DNA of 64,000 bases from Allomyces macrogynus ATCC 38327 (lineage: Eukaryota; Blastocladiomycota; Blastocladiomycetes; Blastocladiales; Blastocladiaceae). Under the pieces are notes generated by a model. That model saw only the letters and a program-made list of their open reading frames with translations, ran no database searches and was not told where the DNA came from. This document shows positions 33,163 to 44,632 of the stretch, piece after piece (the stretch's first letter is position 1; every line of letters starts with the position of its first letter). The translations under genes were made by a program, and so were the position numbers. Location of the stretch: positions 1,748,960 to 1,812,959 of the forward strand of contig GG745330.1 in the NCBI GenBank assembly GCA_000151295.1, read 5' to 3'.

Positions 33163-35992
33163 CTACCGCAGTCCAAACCCTTCGCCGTTCGCAATCGCCG
33201 CGAGCAGTTTGTGCCGGAGCATGTCGCGCTCTGCGTACTCGGGGAGCAACAGCGCGTTGAAGCACACATGCGCTGACGGGAGCCGGACCGAGTCGGTGCC
33301 CGCGCGCACGAGCACGAATGGCAGGTGTGCAAGCCCGCCAACGGGCGCGCGGTCTGACCCAGTCACAAACTGCAGCAACTGCCGGTGCTGCACCAAGTCC
33401 AAGTCATGCACGATCGACCAGAACCACCTATGTGGGGGGAAATTGGGTGGAGAAGTTAGCCGTGGGCTGGAACAGTATCAGCGAGGAGAAGTGAACTGGG
33501 ATACGAACTGGACAACGGGCGAGTCGAGCGTGAACCCGTCGTAGGTAGTGCGTTGCTCAAGCGCGTGGAAGTCGAGCGTCTCGTCGCCCGCGATCAGTGC
33601 CTGCATTTCGCTCGCCGTGAACAGCTTCTGGACAAAAGATGCAGGACAGAGAGTCAGCGATTTGGCAACGCAACTTGGAAAAGCAATGGATTGGGACGAA
33701 CGAACCCGCACTCGAACCGCGCGTGTCACCATCTCAAAACCCCTGCGGAACGCACGGAACGGCACCTCGACCGCGCGGTGCAAATAAAACTCGACGGCTT
33801 GCGCAATGTACTCCATGCGGTTCGCGCGCGTCAGGGCCACATTCGCACCATCCGGGACCAGCGGCACCGTCACCGTGAGCCCGGGCTGCATGGGCACGTC
33901 GACTGTGAAGTTGCGGCAGTAGACGTCTTCGAGATCGTCGTTCGCGTACGCGGCGAGGTCGGCCAGACCCTTGCCGAGATCCGGGTCGATTTCGGTCAGG
34001 TCGGCGAGGGTCACGCGCTCGTTGGCGAGCTTCTTGTACAGCGCGAGCGGGAACGGCACGTTGATGAGAATCTAGCGAAGCGGTGACTCGAAGTTAGGCG
34101 ATGGACCTCCACCCACAACCGCTACACCAAGAGCGCGTAACGGACCGAATGGAACACTGCGAGCCCAACCAACTTGCCTATCAGCTCGTACTCTTCAAGC
34201 ACCTCCTTTGGCGCCGGTGTCCCGACCCACGGCCGAAACCATACGCCGCGGTTGTTGTCTACGGGCACAAACATGCCGTACTCGGGCGCGACCACTTTGC
34301 GCATGACCAAGTGCAGCCATTCCTTTTGCACGCCGCCGGCATCCACTGCCACCTCGTCGACAAACTGCACCTTGAGCTGTTTGCGCAATTCGGCCGCGGG
34401 CACACTGGCCAGTTGCACGAGCGTGTCGCGCACGACGTGGTCCCGGCGCACAGAGAGTTCCAAGTACGGAGCGCGCACGCCGACAAAGAGCGTCTGGTAC
34501 TGCGCCGCCTTGACTTCAGCGCGCATGGTCACGACTGCGTCAAGCTTGAGCAACGCGGCTTTGGTCGTGGGCGATAAGAGGAACGGGAACGCGGCCAGCG
34601 ACAGATCGGCCGCGCGCAGCGATTTCCATTTCGCGTAGTCGGTGCGCAGGTTGAAGGAAGTGTTGATGTCCGGGTTGTAGAAGGCCGGTGCGGGTAGCAG
34701 GTCATAAGTCTGGTTGATGTGATCTGGTGGAAAGACGGGCCATGAGCATTGTCAGCACATTGGGAGAGGAAAAGTCGCCGTTGGAATGTTTACGAACACA
34801 ACATCGCCATGGTCTTGACTGCGTTGACCAGGTCCGAATCCGTCGCGTCATTCCCCATTTGCAACCGGTACCGCCACCCAATTAGATCGTGCACGACCAG
34901 GACCAGCCGGCGCATCACGTCGGCCCCGTGCGCTCGTGACGGGACGCCGTGGTCGTGCAAGATCCACTGCGCCACGTCCGGCACGAGGTCACTTGGAATC
35001 CGGCAGAGAAGATCACACACCGCGGCGGTCAAGTGCTTGGGCGCCAAGACGAGGTGAAATTCGCGTGACGAGATTTGCCGCGGCATGGAGCAGCGCCGCT
35101 TCTCGCCCAGCTTGTCGTCCTCGTCGTTCTGCCACAGAAAGCAGTAGCCAAGCAGGATCGGGATTGCGTCCGCGTCCACGATTTCAAGTCCGAGATGGTA
35201 CAACGCGATCAAGTCGGCCCAGGCGCGAACGTGGTCGTCCCATGCGGCGCCCACGGTCTGCGCCAACGAGTTCACTCGCGCGAGATCCAGCCCTGGTATA
35301 ACTGCGCGCGTGCCTCGATAAATCGACGCCAGATAGAGCCCAATCCACTGTGCTAGCGCCCGTGGCGACGAAAATGCAGCCCATGGGGTCGTATCGCGCT
35401 CGGCATCCGCGTCGTCAAGATCATGGTGTGCGACCCACCGCCGCACGAGTCGGTCAATACTAGCATCTGTGTACTGGCTCCACCCGACCCGAAAGCACGA
35501 TGGCACACGAGCCGCGCTGGCACATGGCACCGGCGACGGGACGTCAACAACGCCGGGAAGATGGTTGGGAGAGTCGGCGTCGGAGCAAGTGGAGCGGCAG
35601 AGAAAAGATGGCCCGAGTGTGCCAAGAACAATCGCAAGTCGCGCCGCAGCGGCGTTGACGGGAGAATCGGGGTCCGGGTATCGACCACAGAGTGGAGAAT
35701 GCGTTCCAATGTCGAGCTTGCCGCAGGAGGTAGTCAGCTGCACATAGTACTGCTGAATGAGGGCAACAATCTTGGGCTCTACGTGATCTTCAACGTCTTC
35801 AAGGTCCTCGAGCGCTTCGTCGCCGCAACTGCTCTTTGAGTCCTTGACACTGGTGCTCGCGGCCAATAGATTGCTGGAGTTCGAAGCAGGATCACTGGAA
35901 TTTGGTGCAGCTGGACTGGAGACTGCAGTCGCAGTGCTGCATGAAGTGGCAGGTTCGACGCCGTCGCGCGTTTGAGTGCTGTTGCTCGGCAT
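33163..35992 (-). CDS. HECT-domain E3 ubiquitin ligase
   Basis: Exons 34798-35992, 34128-34723, 33730-34071, 33509-33627 and 33163-33427 (reverse strand) give 838 residues. The N-terminal 400 residues are Ser/Asp-rich then helical and not diagnostic. The HECT domain occupies the last ~380 residues: FVDEVAVDAGGVQKEWLHLV, GMFVPVDNN, YELIGKLVGLAVFHSV, VPFPLALYKKL, LLQFVTGSDRAPVGG, and catalytic Cys806 in AHVCFNALLLPEY. It forms a thioester with ubiquitin before transfer to substrate. YHINQ before the domain and the overall layout resemble the HECTD2/Hul4 group, but the subgroup is only a suggestion. The fourth intron uses a GTTCGT donor. Confidence 0.9.
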
Positions 35993-36442
35993 GGCGCGAC
36001 AGATGCGTGTTCTTGTCGACTCGGTGGAGCCAGCGAAGTTCGATCGACCGAAAACTCAATTGCAAGAAGTCTGGCGAGAGTTGGTGTCCTTGGCAGTGGA
36101 GAAGACGCGGCGGAAGCGGGGTTCGTTCGCCGGGCCGCCAGTCGCGCGGTAGTTGCGGTGGCAAAATGAGCGAGTGTCTCGCACATATTTATTTGGCCAC
36201 GGATCTCGGGTCGGCTGGGCTGACTTCCATTGCCGTTGCCGGCCCGCGTGCGCGTGCTTTTCCTCGGCCCCCGCGGCTTCCGCGATCCCCTTGCTCGTCC
36301 TCGCCCCCCTCGCCCCTCCATAAAGCGGCAGGGCCCCCCGCGCTTCTCGCGACGCCAGCCGCAGGAACAGCACCAGCACCAGACCAGCAGCAGCAACACG
36401 CGATCCACGACCACGACGCCGACGACCACAACCACGACGACC
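35993..36442. promoter_or_regulatory. Divergent intergenic region HECT ligase / MDR reductase
   Basis: About 450 bases between divergent starts. The leader of the reductase is rich in CAGCA and CGACGA triplets. No TATA box seen. Confidence 0.45.
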
Positions 36443-37653
36443 ATGGCATCGCTTCCGACCACCTACCGCCGCGTCGTGTGCATCCATCAGACGGCCGATT
36501 TCGCGCGCGCGACCGAGGTGCAAGAGGCGCCGCTGCAGGCGCTGATTGACCAGGTCGATGCCAACCCGGCGCTGATTCTCGTGCGCGTCACGCACGTCGG
36601 CATGAACGCTTCCGACGTGAATTTTGTCGCTGGCCGCTACGACACGCGCGTCAAGCCGCCGTACGATGCCGGTTTCGAGGCCATTGGCCAGGTCGTCAAG
36701 GGGTCCGCGTTCAAGTTGGGCCAGTGGGTTGGCACGATGCAGTTTGGCGCCTTCTCCGAGTACTTGGTCCTGCACGCGAAGCGCGTGTTCCCACTGCCGG
36801 ACGGCCGCCCGGAGTGGCTGGGGATCATGGTCAACGGTCTGACGGCGTGGCTCGCGCGTACGTTTTGTTTAACCCACACTGCGCCGTCGCGCGCTGTTCT
36901 GAGCGAAAGACGCGAACTCACTTGGCTGTTTGTCGTCTTGAACAGTCCACAAGGCTGCCGGGATCAAGAAGGGCGAGACCGTCGTCGTCACGGGCGCTGC
37001 GGGTGCGACGGGCCAGATTGCCGTGCAAGTCGCCAAGGCGGCCGGGTGCACGGTCATTGGCACGTGCGGTGGTCCTGTCAAGGCCGCGCAGCTGCGCACG
37101 CTAGGTGTTGATCGTCCCGTCGACTACCGGTCCGAGAATCTGGGCGAGGTCCTGAAAAAGGAGTACAAGCGGGGCGTGAACGTGGTCTTTGAGGGCATTG
37201 GCGGCGAGATGCTCAAGATGATCCTGCCCAACCTGGCGGTGCGATCGCGGCTGCTCATTATTGGCGCCGTGTCGACGTATGCCAACGACGGCGACTTTGG
37301 CGAGGTCTGGTCGGACGTGATTCCGACGCACTTGCTGCTCCCCAAGTCGATTGCCGCGCAGGGCTTCTTCTTGAACCACTACATGAAGGACTTCCCGGAG
37401 GCGTGGCCGCAGCTCGTCAAGGGCGTCTTGAAGGGCGAGCTGCAGGTCGCTGTGGACCCGCACGTCTTCCGCGGCATCGACCAGATTGTCGACGCGGTCA
37501 ACCTCATGGCGGTACGATATTCCTATTTTCGCTTCAGCGTGACTGATCCACGACCGTGTGCTGACTTGGTGTCCCCTGTTCGCTGTGTAGGAGGGCAAGA
37601 ACATTGGTAAGGTCGTCGTGGACCTGACGGGCGACGCGCAGGCCAAGTTGTAA
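36443..37653 (+). CDS. MDR-superfamily NADPH-dependent reductase (PTGR3/ZADH2-like)
   Basis: Exons 36443-36857, 36946-37511 and 37591-37653 give 347 residues. The N-terminal GroES-like part includes VGMNASDVNFVAGRYD and PPYDAGFEAIGQVV, with no zinc-binding Cys set, so it is a zinc-free quinone-reductase type. The Rossmann motif is VTGAAGATGQIAVQVAK, followed by VFEGIGGEML. MNASDVNFVAGRY and the YMKDFPEAW region fit the PTGR3 branch, which reduces enones or 15-oxo-prostaglandins. The physiological substrate here is unknown. A C-terminal SKL-like end is absent (QAKL), though it is close to a degenerate peroxisomal signal. Confidence 0.88.
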
Positions 37654-38140
37654 AGACATGAACGAGAACGCGTGCCATCACCAATGAATAAACATCAAAC
37701 CGCGCCCCGTTTGGGGCGCATAGTTCTCCACCATTTTTGTGTCCCGACTCGTGCAGTGATCATGAGCAAGGATCACGACACGCTCACCCACGTGCTCTTG
37801 CGCTCGAACCGGCGCGTGTTATCGGACCAGCCTGGGCGACAGCGACGGTGCCCTCCTAGCACCGCAATAGAGCGCCCTGGGCCGGGCTACGCGGCCGAGC
37901 GTTTGCCAGCGCCGGGAGCCACGCATGCTGGGAACGAAACAATGGGGGATGTCCCGCGCAGTCTCTCATTTTCTGCTCTTGATGAGTGCAGATCACGCAA
38001 CCCACGTGTCTGGAATGCAAGCCGGTAGGCGCGTCGTCGTTCGCCACGACCGACTATGCAAAGCACGCGCCGCTGCACTGACACGCACCATCACGCTCGC
38101 CAGATCCCAGCAACACGCTGCAACTGCCCCGACCCTCAGC
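37654..38140. other. Intergenic, promoter of epsilon-COP gene
   Basis: About 490 bases between two plus-strand genes; nothing specific recognised. Confidence 0.4.
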
Positions 38141-39146
38141 ATGGACGACAACTACCAAGCGCGCGCGCTCTACGCCGTCGGCCACGCCGGCAAGCTGCAG
38201 GAGCTGCTCGCTGCGCGCCCGAGCGACCCGGAACGCCTGCTTCTCGTCGTGCGCGCCCTGCTCAACCAGGACCGCCGCGCCGACGCGCTTGCCGTGCTCG
38301 ACCAGGCGAGTCCAGCGGGCGCCGAGTTTGGCGCGGCACGGATCGCTACTGCTGATACGCCGCGTGCCGAGACGGCAACGGCCCTGCGCGCATTGCTCGA
38401 CGATCCCGTCAAGGCCGGGAACGTGCGTGCGCGCGTGGTCGTGGGCGAGGCGCTGCTGCGACTGGATTTGGTCGAGGACGCGATTAAGGCCGCGGCGTCG
38501 GGTGCCATCGACAAGGATATTGACTGGTGCGCCAAGCAGTACTGGGCGCATGACGTGGTGCAAACCGTCTCTGACCCGCCTTTTCAAACATGTCGTAGCG
38601 CCGCCGTCCTCGTGCGCGCCTACCTCAAGCTCGACCGCGCAGACCTTGCGCGCTCTCTCGCCGACCAGCTGTCGACCTACCCGAGCGCCGACTCGCACGC
38701 GATCACGATCCAGGTGCTGGAAGGGCTCGTGCACCTCGCGCAGGGCGGGCCCGAGCACGTGCAGCAGGCGCAGTGGATCTGGGACGAGTTGATTCAGACG
38801 TATGCGGCGAGCCCGCTGCTGCTGAACCTGGTCGGGGCCACGAACCTCGTGCGCAAGCAGCCGGCCGATGCCGCACGGTATTTCACGGAGGCAGCGCTCA
38901 TGGACCCGCAGGACGCGGATGCTGCAGCGAATGCGGCGATTGCGGCGGCGGTTGCGGGCAAGGAGAATGGCGCGCTGTTGAGGTACGGTTCCTGAGTTAG
39001 GGTGGAGTAGAGGACATGGGATCTGATGAACGTCGATTGGTATTGGTAGCCAACTGTGCACCCAGCATCCCGGCCACCCGCTCGCGGTCGCGCTCGCAAG
39101 CAAGGCGGACATGTTTGATCGGCTTGCGGCGCAGTACGCAGCATAA
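38141..39146 (+). CDS. COPE: Coatomer subunit epsilon
   Basis: Exons 38141-38526, 38599-38982 and 39050-39146 give 288 residues (human 308). TPR-like helices throughout; diagnostic pieces are VLVRAYLKLDRADLARSL, AQWIWDELIQTY, LLNLVGATNLVRK, ARYFTEAALMDPQDADA and the end LLSQLCTQHPGHPLAVAL. The first intron is a multiple of three and open, so retention would not break the frame, but removing it restores DCAAVLVRAYLKLD. Epsilon-COP stabilises alpha-COP in COPI coats for Golgi-to-ER traffic. Confidence 0.88.
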
Positions 39147-39355
39147 CGCGTTGGCGTTCAATAGATTCATCGTTTGCCCCACCGTGTCTGGTCGTGCCTG
39201 TCGGAACGCACCACTGCCTCGAGCAGAACTGCTGCCAGTAATTCAAGGCCGGAGGTGGCTCAGCGCGGCGCTTGTGTTGCATTCGCAGCCACCACCACCC
39301 CAGTCCTCCAATTCAAAACCAGATCGCCATGTTCCCACACACGCCTCATCCGACC

Positions 39356-40381
39356 TCAAAACTTCCTCGACCGCTTCGACCGCTCATACTCGCGGTCATC
39401 CTCGTACCCGCCCGCAGGCGACCGCGGCGACCGCGACCGGCGCCGGGTCGCGCCGGAGCGGCGGGAATCATCGTCGCGGCGCGGTGGCGCGTCAGGACTG
39501 CGCAGGCGGTCACGAACATGGCCGCGCGACCGTGACCGGGACCGCGACCGTGTACGCCGGTCGTGCGACGGCGCGCGTGGCCGCGGCGACTGAATGGATT
39601 TGGGTTCGTCGGTCGGTGGGCGAGGTGCCTTGCCTTTGGAAATGGCGATGCGCGATGGCGAGAGTCTAAGTTGTGGATGGCAGAAGGCGTCAATGAGGAA
39701 TTATGCAGCACTTAGATGAATGATAGGCCAACGTACTTGAGCCGCTCCCCCTCGACGGCCATCCCATCCAACTTCGCGAGCGCGCGTTTCTGGAACTCGG
39801 GCGACGTGAACTCGACATAGGCGTATCCGAGCCCCGTCGTTTCGTCGGTGCCGTTCCCAAGCCGCATGCGCCGCACACCGTCGGCCTGGGCAAACACTTG
39901 CCGCAGCTGCTCGAGGGTCACGGAGGCCGGGACATTGTCGATCCGCGCCGTGCGCGCGATTCGAGCGAGCTGGTCCTCGTCCAGGGGTGCTGGTAGCGAC
40001 TCGACGGCCAGGGCACGGTCGTAAAAGGGCTCGCCGTCAAGTTGCAGGGCCAGCAGCGCATCGCTGGGCTTGACGTACTCGATCGTGCATTCATGTGCAG
40101 ATCTGGTGGAGAGGATGCAGGGCGTGGGGAAGAATGGGCCGGTCAGCTTCGCGCTCGAGCCGCAATGCGAGAACAAGCGGCCGAGGGTACTGACGTTTTC
40201 AGTGCGAGCGACTTGATCTCACCGAGGTGTGCAAACAGCTTGCGCAGCTTGTCCTCCTCGACAAATTGGCTGACATTGGTGACCTAGGTCCATGACAATG
40301 AACGATAGCTGGTGAGTTTGCTGGTGCGGTTGATTGGGTCATCTGGGCGACTCGTCAGACCTTGACGATGGCCGATGCCAT
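39356..40381 (-). CDS. SR-type splicing regulator with two RRMs (SREK1-like)
   Basis: Exons 40361-40381 (seven codons), 40195-40283, 39737-40102 and 39356-39665 (reverse strand) give 261 residues. RRM1 (about 4-75) begins IVKVTNVSQFVEEDKLRKLF. RRM2 (about 85-155) has RIDNVPASVTLEQLRQVF and GLGYAYVEFTSPEFQKRAL. The C-terminal 100 residues are an RS domain with RSRSRSRSRG and RRRSRSPRSP. The order RRM, RRM, RS with VTNVS and DRALAVESLP is closest to SREK1-like proteins; a general SR role in splice-site choice is inferred. Converges with the epsilon-COP gene. Confidence 0.83.
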
Positions 40382-40976
40382 GATGAGCGTGATGACCGGG
40401 CGCGCTTGGAAGCCAAAATAATTTGGCTGAAACGGCAGGATCCCAATGCGGACCAATGCAGCGAGTGTCCAGCTGTGGTGTGTCGAGGATGGTGGTGGTG
40501 CAGGACGGCAATTTGAGAGAAGTGATCACCGGTTGGCGGCGACGCTCTTGAGCGGCTCTCTGCGTCAGATGCACGTGCCTCAGGCAAGAGGGAGACTTAC
40601 TCGATAGATCATTGGAACGGCTCTTGTTCCTGTCGCGCGCTCTACGACCGTGCCTCGACGGGGCGCGACCACGTTCCGCGGCACCGCGTGCGCGCTGGAA
40701 TTGGCTGACGATGCAATGCACGACGCGAGTTAAGAGCACGAATGAATGGTAATCAGGATATGCGAGAGACTAATGGAAACTATTGGCCCGAAGCCACGCC
40801 AATCGCCCACGCCATCACGGCGCCGGCAATAAAACACACCGCACCACCTCCGCTCCAGCAGCGGCGGGCACGCGCGCGACGACGCGGCACGACCCAAACC
40901 GACGCGCGCGCGACAACACAACCTCACGCGACTCGCCGGCCCGATGGCTAACCATGGCGCGTTCGGCACGCGTCAA
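40382..40976. other. Intergenic
   Basis: About 600 bases; short open frames only. Part of the 3' side (40830-40970) resembles, by eye, the 3' flank of the relic at 42.4-42.6 kb (CGCGCGACGACG and ACCCAAACCGACGCGCG), consistent with tandem duplication. Confidence 0.45.
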
Positions 40977-41762
40977 TCAGACCCACACGTCCTCGGCCAT
41001 CGAAAACCGCGTCGCATCGTCGTTTTCGTACTCGTCCTCATCGCCAACCTCGGCCGCGACCTCGTCAGCGAGCGAATACGCGACCGGCTTGTTCGTGACC
41101 GGGTCGAGTGCGTGCAGAATCACCTTGAAATCCTGGACCTGCAAGTACGACTCGTCGAGGCAGTACTGCCCCGGTCCCGCCGACGCGTGCGTGTACTTGA
41201 TGCGAATCATGGGGCGGAACCGCTCTTGCTTGACGGCCCACACGTAGGTCGTGCCGCGCAGCGTCAGCGTCTCGCCCGGCGTGCCGTAGGTGCTCTTCAT
41301 CTTGTCAAACTTGCCGCGCTCGTCGACGACCTCGATCAAACGCGAAGCGATCGCGCAGTCCGGTGCGCGCAGCGACGTGCCGGGCGGCGCCGCGGGGCCC
41401 GGCACCTTGGCCCACGCGGAAAACGTGACCGAGACGGTCACGAATACGGCCCAGTTCGGGAATGGGATGCCCGGGTGGGCAACAATGAAGCCAAACTCGC
41501 TGACCTCGGGCCCTTTTGCAGACTCTTGGGGCGCCGCCTTGACCACGGCGCGTCGGTTGATCGTGAGCGACCCGTCAACACCTTTGGTCACGCTGTCGCC
41601 GCGGTTGGGTGTCGAGAATGGGACAAGCTTGGGGATAATGGTCTGGCTAGGTGGGGGAGTCGGCCACGTCGCTGATCGTGCGTGCGCAATGCCGGCCACG
41701 ACCATGAGCACGATGACGACGGCCGGGAAGAGAAAGAACAGGAGAGATGCGAGCTTATTCAT
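40977..41762 (-). CDS. Secreted YDT-domain protein, single-exon type A
   Basis: One exon, 261 residues. A signal peptide or anchor (MNKLASLLFFLFPAVVIVLM...GIAHA) is followed by a Pro-rich stretch. The domain keeps family landmarks at its end: IKYTHASAGPGQYCLDES, then YLQVQDFKVILHALD, aligning with DHAS, CMDHSILQLKGFKVQFHDK of YDT exon 2. The acidic tail is short (DEDEYENDD...FSMAEDVWV) and has no long repeats. The basic leader exon and its intron are absent. TATAAAT (41923-41929) and a poly-G run lie in the upstream 170 bases. Unknown function; secretion is inferred from the leader. Confidence 0.78.
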   Translation of the reverse strand: MNKLASLLFFLFPAVVIVLMVVAGIAHARSATWPTPPPSQTIIPKLVPFSTPNRGDSVTKGVDGSLTINRRAVVKAAPQESAKGPEVSEFGFIVAHPGIPFPNWAVFVTVSVTFSAWAKVPGPAAPPGTSLRAPDCAIASRLIEVVDERGKFDKMKSTYGTPGETLTLRGTTYVWAVKQERFRPMIRIKYTHASAGPGQYCLDESYLQVQDFKVILHALDPVTNKPVAYSLADEVAAEVGDEDEYENDDATRFSMAEDVWV

Positions 41763-41815
41763 GGCGGCGGTTGCGTGGCGAATGGGAAGGCGGGCGAAAC
41801 GAGCTCCGACGAGTT

Positions 41816-41830
41816 GGGGGGGGGGGGGGG
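41816..41830 (+). repeat. Poly-G tract (15 G)
   Basis: Fifteen G on the plus strand, within the presumed 5' leader of the single-exon gene at 40977-41762 (poly-C in its transcript). Confidence 0.85.
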
Positions 41831-41922
41831 TTGGCAAAGCTGGCGCAGCGCGCGCACGAGCGCGCGAGAGCAGGCTCGAGGTATCGAGGCGATGGAGAAG
41901 CAGGACGCCGGTGAGGGTGTCA

Positions 41923-41929
41923 ATTTATA
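41923..41929 (-). promoter_or_regulatory. TATA box of single-exon gene A
   Basis: TATAAAT within CGGTATAAATTG, about 161 bases upstream of the ATG. The CCGGTATAA context recurs before the gene at 45442 and, weakly, the relics between them. Confidence 0.65.
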
Positions 41930-42559
41930 CCGGCCGAAGGTGCTGGAGGACAGCGCGGCGCGCCACGCCACGCATTCGCGGCCAAGTGCTGAGCGTGCTT
42001 GGCCGCGATGTGCTCCTCGTCGTGTGGAAGCATGCTGTGTTTGGTCGGCATCTTGCGCTGCGTTGGAGACTGTGGGAGCGTGAAGCCTTCAAAGCAGCCA
42101 AGCATGTGCTGCACGGCCGACGACCAGTAATGGCACCGAGCGCCATTCGACCGCTGGTTGCTCCATCTTGCTCCAGGGCGAATTCGAGTCAAATCTCTGC
42201 TCTAGAGCTCCGAGCACTTCGCAAGCAGCCCGGAGTTCAAGTCAAGTGAGGGTGCTCACAACAGCTCGCTGATCACTGCTGCTGATCAGCCTCAGCGAAG
42301 TCTCGCATGCGCATTTCCTGATGCGTGCGCGCTTATTTTTCCAAGAGCAAACGAAGAAACGAGGGATGGCGCGAGAATTATGGATGCGCAAATGAATCTG
42401 AATCGGAATGCGCGACCACCAGAAACTACTGGCCCACGGCCACGCCCATCGCCCACGGCATCACCGCGCCAACAGCGGCGCGCACACGCGCGACGACGCC
42501 ACACGACCCAAACCGACGCGCGCGGCAACGCGACCGACCCAACGCGACTCGCCAGCCCG

Positions 42560-43074
42560 CCCATGCAGGCGGGGCACGGCGCGTCCGGCACACGCAAAAC
42601 AGACCACACGTCCTCGGCAATCGAAAACCGCGCCGATCCGTCCTCATCGTACTCGCCCTCGTCGTCCACCTTGGCCGCAACGCCGTCGGCGAGCGCAAAC
42701 GCGGCGGGCGGCGGCAACGACGCGTGGAAAAAGATCTTGAACTCCTTGATCTACTTGGCCGTGCTCAGGAGCGAAGTGAAGGGCTGATAGATGTAGAAGC
42801 CGAAGGTGTGTCGATCGCCAAAATTTGCGGTCGTATAACCGCGGCGCGTCAGAACGACCGACCAGTCGGGGTCTTGGATCATGCGCGTGGTTTGCAGCAA
42901 TGGCGTCGAGACGCCATGAGCTCGGGGAAAATGGTCGTGTCGGAACCAGAGACAATGACCGGGTTGGTCCCAGGCGGCAGCTTCGCCCGTTGCGCGCGGG
43001 CGACCCCGGTCGTGACCATGAGCGACCGTGATAGCCGAGATGGGCAGGAACAGGAGCGACACAAGCTTGCTCAT
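42560..43074 (-). pseudogene. Decayed paralogue of single-exon gene A
   Basis: The leader MSKLVSLLFLPISA at 43074 resembles the intact neighbours. A later piece, IKEFKIFFHASLPPPAAFALADGV then DDEGEYDEDGSARFSIAEDVW, closely parallels gene A's end. Between them is an in-frame TAG (LSTAK-stop-IKEFK), a change of reading frame after the leader, and most of the domain is missing. The upstream TATA is degenerate (GGATAAAT). Confidence 0.7.
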
Positions 43075-43394
43075 GATTGCGGTCGTGGAGCGGACAGGCG
43101 GGCGGGCGGACGGCCGAAACGAGCGCGCTTACGTCAGGGCGGGTTGTCGAGGCAGGTATGCCGGCGCGAGCGTCGGAGAATTGGTTCGAGTAGCCGGTGA
43201 CCACGGGAGGAAGCGGACCGCGGGCCGAGAGCAGCAATTTATCCTGGTCGACTGCGTTGAAGAGCGGCACGATGCGCGACGCGCGGGTGGCCATGCCCCG
43301 CCATGCGCGCACGACCGGCCGTGCACGTCGCGCGGCCCACCGGCGGCCTGGTTCGAGCGCGCCGCCATGCTTGCGCTGTGGTGGAGAGCGTGAG

Positions 43395-44030
43395 AGCGAT
43401 CGGCAGGTTCAGTCGCGTGGTGGGTGGGCGTGCAAAGTCCATCTCACTGGCTGGCGGCAGGGCCATGTCCGTGTGATGGTGGAACACCGTCGGCAGCGTC
43501 GGCATGATCTGGTACCCGATATCGGTTGACGGCAACGTGACGCGGAGCGCTTCATCGTTGGCGAGCGACCTGTAATCGCCGTACGTTGGGGCACAGCGCG
43601 CAAACATCTTGAAGGAATCGCCGAGCTCCTTGGAGATCGCCTGGATCGTTCACGCGCCCTTGATCCGCACGTTCCGCGACACATATGTGGGCGACGCTGG
43701 CGCCGAGGCCACCGCAAACGTGACTTTCATGGTCATCGACTTGATCCCAGCCGGGATCGGGAGCGTGCCGATCGTTCGGATCCGAGACATGTGCGTGCGG
43801 CCGTCCGGGAGCGCCGTGCCCTTGCGCACAAGCCGCATCGACCTGTCCGCGTCGCGCGGCACGGTCACGGGTATCGCCGGCTCGGAAAACAAGTCGAGGC
43901 TCGGATAGATCGTCTTGTCAGACGCCGGCGCGGCAGCTTGCGCGATCGCACCGCGCGCCGCAGGCGCAAGCAACACGGCAACAGCGGCGGCCGAGATGAG
44001 GAGAAATACGAGCGTCGCGAGCTTGTTCAT
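43395..44030 (-). pseudogene. Decayed paralogue of single-exon gene B
   Basis: An open frame from ATG 44030 runs through a signal peptide (MNKLATLVFLLISAAAVAVLL), RDADRSMRLVRKG, PIPAGIKSMTMKVTFAV and YVSRNVRIKGA to a TGA at 43650-43652. The same frame then continues with ISKELGDSFKMFARCAPTYGDYRSL and DEALRVTLPS, matching gene B, where the corresponding codon is Cys (TGC). So a single TGC-to-TGA change cuts the protein. The C-terminal CLDVT...FKIIFHS region is lost. A clear TATA box remains at 44209-44214. Confidence 0.78.
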
Positions 44031-44208
44031 GATCAGATTGGCCGTTGAAGAGAGCAGAACCAGTCGGACGGGCGCGTGGTGGTCGGTTCGGGTGCGTGGC
44101 GGGCCTGGTTGGGTCGAGCGCGTGGCGACAGAGCAGGGCACGTGGTGGTCGGGTCAGTGTGCGCGGGTTCGCGCGGAAGAAGGAAGCGCGACGAGGGTGC
44201 GGTCGACT

Positions 44209-44214
44209 CTTATA
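44209..44214 (-). promoter_or_regulatory. TATA box of the pseudogene at 43395-44030
   Basis: TATAAG in a CGGTATAAG context on the reverse strand, about 180 bases from the relic's ATG. Confidence 0.5.
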
Positions 44215-44632
44215 CCGACTATGGCGCATGGCGCTGGAGCACATGGTGTGATCGGTGCGCCAGCTGGGAGGACCTGCGCTCAGCTGATGCACTCTTAGGC
44301 TCCCGTGCGTTTGCGTTGAAGCAGGGAGCCACTGGCCGGCGCTCCGCTGACGCGCTCGAAGTCTCCCGTTTCCCCGCTTTATGGTGTCTGCACTTCGCTG
44401 GATTCATATCGATGGCCAGCTCATCAAGACAAATCGATATTCGAGGAGGATGATAAATGCGATGAAAAGGTATGGCTCCCGGTCGAATCACTACAACAAT
44501 CAGCACACCGCAGGCCAGTCTCTGTGGTGGCATCTCACCTCCCGCCTGCACGCCTTGCACAGCAACGACATGAGCGACCACGACATGTCGCGGAAAATTC
44601 CACGCGACGTCCTCAACAACCGAAAGCCCGAC

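Noticed and set aside
38527..38598. Possible read-through of the first epsilon-COP intron (72 bases, open in frame)
   Set aside because: GT/AG ends and removal restores the conserved VLVRAYLKLDR context; retained sequence (WCAKQYWAHDVVQ) has no counterpart in the family.
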